Of a stretch of 64,000 nt of DNA, positions 62,456-64,000 are shown piece after piece. How positions within the stretch are numbered: the first letter of the stretch is position 1; every line of letters begins with the position of its first letter. The position numbers were made by a program, and so were the translations under genes. Below the pieces are notes generated by a model. That model ran no database searches, had not been told where the DNA came from, and worked only from the letters and a program-made list of their open reading frames with translations. Location of the stretch: positions 2,297,501 through 2,361,500 of the forward strand of contig OX345640.1 in NCBI GenBank assembly GCA_947044365.1, read 5' to 3'. Source of the stretch: Petrosia ficiformis. Its lineage: Eukaryota > Porifera > Demospongiae > Haplosclerida > Petrosiidae.

Positions 62456-64000
62456 ATGAAGAGAAGTTCTTCTTCTCCTGAATCCTGGGTTAGGAGTAAA
62501 TACAGAAATGTGGAAGAGAGACAATCGAGAGATGAGCTAGATGAAGATGATTATACACCTTACATTCCACTCAAAGAAAGAAGGAAAAGAGATGTTAGTA
62601 AATTTAATATAAATTTAATATAAATTTAATATAAAATGATCATTACAGACCTGTATATAGTCAGTGTTTTTGGCTTGACCTTTGGAGAAGTGTCAATGTG
62701 ACTGTTGTGAAGTGTGAAAGCTTATTACTGCTTACTGAAAAAGACATGAGAATGTAGCAAATTTGAGTACATTAAAATAATTTTTGTTTGACCAAAATTT
62801 CTAATTATAACTACACTATGGATAACAGTTCCAAATTTTTGTTTGACCAAAATTTCTAATTTTAACTCCACTATGGATAACAGTTCCATATCTTGGGAAG
62901 TGTAAAGAACGTGTTAACGACACATTGTGTAGGCGTGGTAAATGATACAGATTAAAACCCTAATGACAACTAAGTGACCCTAGGATTGAGGACACGCCCT
63001 ATAGAAATATTCAAGGTGCCGTTTTTTATACTGGAGAGAACTCTCACAAACACAGTCTGTTACTGAACTTGTCAAACTTTAATGCATGCTTCAAGCACTA
63101 AATGTTAGGAGGGTGTGTCACATGGCACCCCGCTCCCCTGGATTAATTCCTGATGTGCGTGTCCATGCTTTTTGGTACATGATTTAAATATTGATTTGTT
63201 GTGATCCTTAGGCCCATTTGGTTACAAAATATTTGGTCCGATTTATAACGATATCCATAAAATATGTCATTAAGTTACTGTACTGTTAATACTAGCTTGA
63301 GAGATTGGAAGTATATTAATTTTATATAAGATGTTTTATGCATATTATTATCAATATCCATAACATGTGTTGTTAAGTTGCTATACTGTTAATATAGCTT
63401 GAAAGATTGGAAGTATATTTATATAAGATATAAGATATTTTATAGATATTATTATCAATATCCATAAAATGTGTCATTAAGTTACTGTACTGTTAATACT
63501 AGCTTGAAAGATTGGAAGTATACAAGCAGAAAAGAGTAAAACATGATGAACAAGATAAATTAAAAGAGAAGAAAGAGAATCAGAATGAAGATGATAATGA
63601 ACCTAATATTGGTCCCAGGTCAAAGGTCAGCTTACTTGATCAACACTCAGAACTGAAGAAGAAGGCTGAAGGTATGTGTGTGTGTGTGTATTGTTTCTTG
63701 CAAATTAAAATATCTTTTGGTCAGAGCTAGCCATGGGTAAGTAGATATCAGGGTAGTCTATGGAGAACTAATTAACTATTTCTATTACATTTTAGCTCAT
63801 AAGGAGAATTAATTACTATTTCTATTACATTTTAGCTCTTAAGGGGAACTTATTACTATTTCTATTGCATTTTAGCTCATAAGGGGAACTTATTACTATT
63901 TCTATTACATTTTAGCTCATAAGGGAACTAATCTATTACATTTTAGCTCTTAAGGGGAACTTATTACTATTTCTATTGCATTTTAGCTCATAAGGAGAAC
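62456..64000 (+). CDS. DDX41: DEAD-box helicase DDX41, 5' part
   Basis: Exon 1 (62456-62593) encodes 46 residues ending DDYTPYIPLKERRKRD. Exon 2 (63503-63671) encodes LERLEVYKQKRVKHDEQDKL and later NIGPRSKVSLLDQHSELKKKAE in two parts. PYIPL and VSLLDQH are diagnostic of the DDX41 N-terminus, which precedes the helicase core. Exon 3 appears to begin at or after 63987 (GCT CAT AAG GAG AA, giving AHKE), matching the next conserved residues, and runs off the window. DDX41 acts in splicing and in nucleic-acid sensing. Both introns end in tandem repeats that include the acceptor and the first bases of the exon. The helicase motifs are outside the window. Confidence 0.9.
62900..63032. mobile_element. 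Dispersed TIR element, family D
   Basis: Reverse copy of the element at 43091-43203, sharing CTAGGATTGAGGACACGCCC and TATTCAAGGTGCCGTT. A 55-bp direct duplication (TTTTTGTTTGACCAAAATTT to GGATAACAGTTCCA) lies just upstream at 62783-62890. DDX41 intron 1. Confidence 0.6.
63250..63520. repeat. ~104-bp tandem repeat including a splice acceptor
   Basis: Three units, each with ATATCCATAA, TGTCATTAAGTTACTGTACT, GTTAATACTAG and CTTGAAAGATTGGAAGTATA. The third unit's TACTAG (63497-63502) is the acceptor of DDX41 exon 2, so 18-20 exon bases are part of the repeat. Confidence 0.9.
63774..64000. repeat. 40-bp tandem repeat including a splice acceptor
   Basis: Six copies of ATTACTATTTCTATTACATT plus TTAGCTCATAAGGGGAACTT; one unit is 31 bp. 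Each copy contains TTTTAG followed by CTC(A/T)TAAGG, the apparent start of DDX41 exon 3. Confidence 0.9.

Noticed and set aside
1..64000. tRNA, rRNA or other structured RNA genes
   Set aside because: I looked for A/B-box pairs and cloverleaf arms and saw none convincing; a covariance-model scan would be needed to exclude small ones.

Overview
This 64 kb window is nuclear DNA from an animal. Every gene I can rebuild is broken up by GT-AG introns, and the products are metazoan: an LST2/ZFYVE28 FYVE protein, a DUSP11/PIR1 RNA phosphatase, PYROXD2, a CCDC172-like coiled-coil protein, a DOK-type PH+PTB adaptor and the start of DDX41. The AT-rich base composition, very short gaps between genes, conserved introns and many small TIR elements suggest a non-bilaterian animal, perhaps a demosponge. 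The species is inference. All gene models were spliced by eye. For each complete model the exon phases agree and the total length is a multiple of three.

Layout: 1-4.9 kb is almost all tandem repeats and short TIR elements. At 4.9-20.7 kb (+) lies the 3' end of an unrecognised acidic/basic, probably nuclear, protein with introns full of satellites. LST2 follows at 20.9-32.8 kb (+), 188 bp downstream, with GC-box and TATA motifs in the gap. DUSP11 runs on the minus strand from 43.4 down to 33.9 kb. Its fifth intron carries an apparently intact 2.44 kb Ginger-like DNA transposon (matching TIRs, 4-bp AAGC target duplication, six-exon transposase) and a second nested reading frame that looks bacterial-like. 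PYROXD2 (43.5-50.7 kb, +) is head-to-head with DUSP11; their start codons are separated by 61 bp. 50.7-54.1 kb holds composite repeats and duplicated ORF fragments. The CCDC172-like gene (54.2-58.8 kb, +) converges on the DOK gene (62.3-59.1 kb, -). DOK is head-to-head with DDX41 (62.5 kb to beyond the window, +), 115 bp between starts.

The genes do not form one pathway. The main theme is compact, paired promoters combined with introns inflated by minisatellites, microsatellites and MITEs. The most unusual structural point is that three introns (two in DDX41, one in PYROXD2) end in tandem arrays whose unit contains the 3' splice site plus the first bases of the next exon, so several decoy acceptors lie just upstream of each real or probable one.
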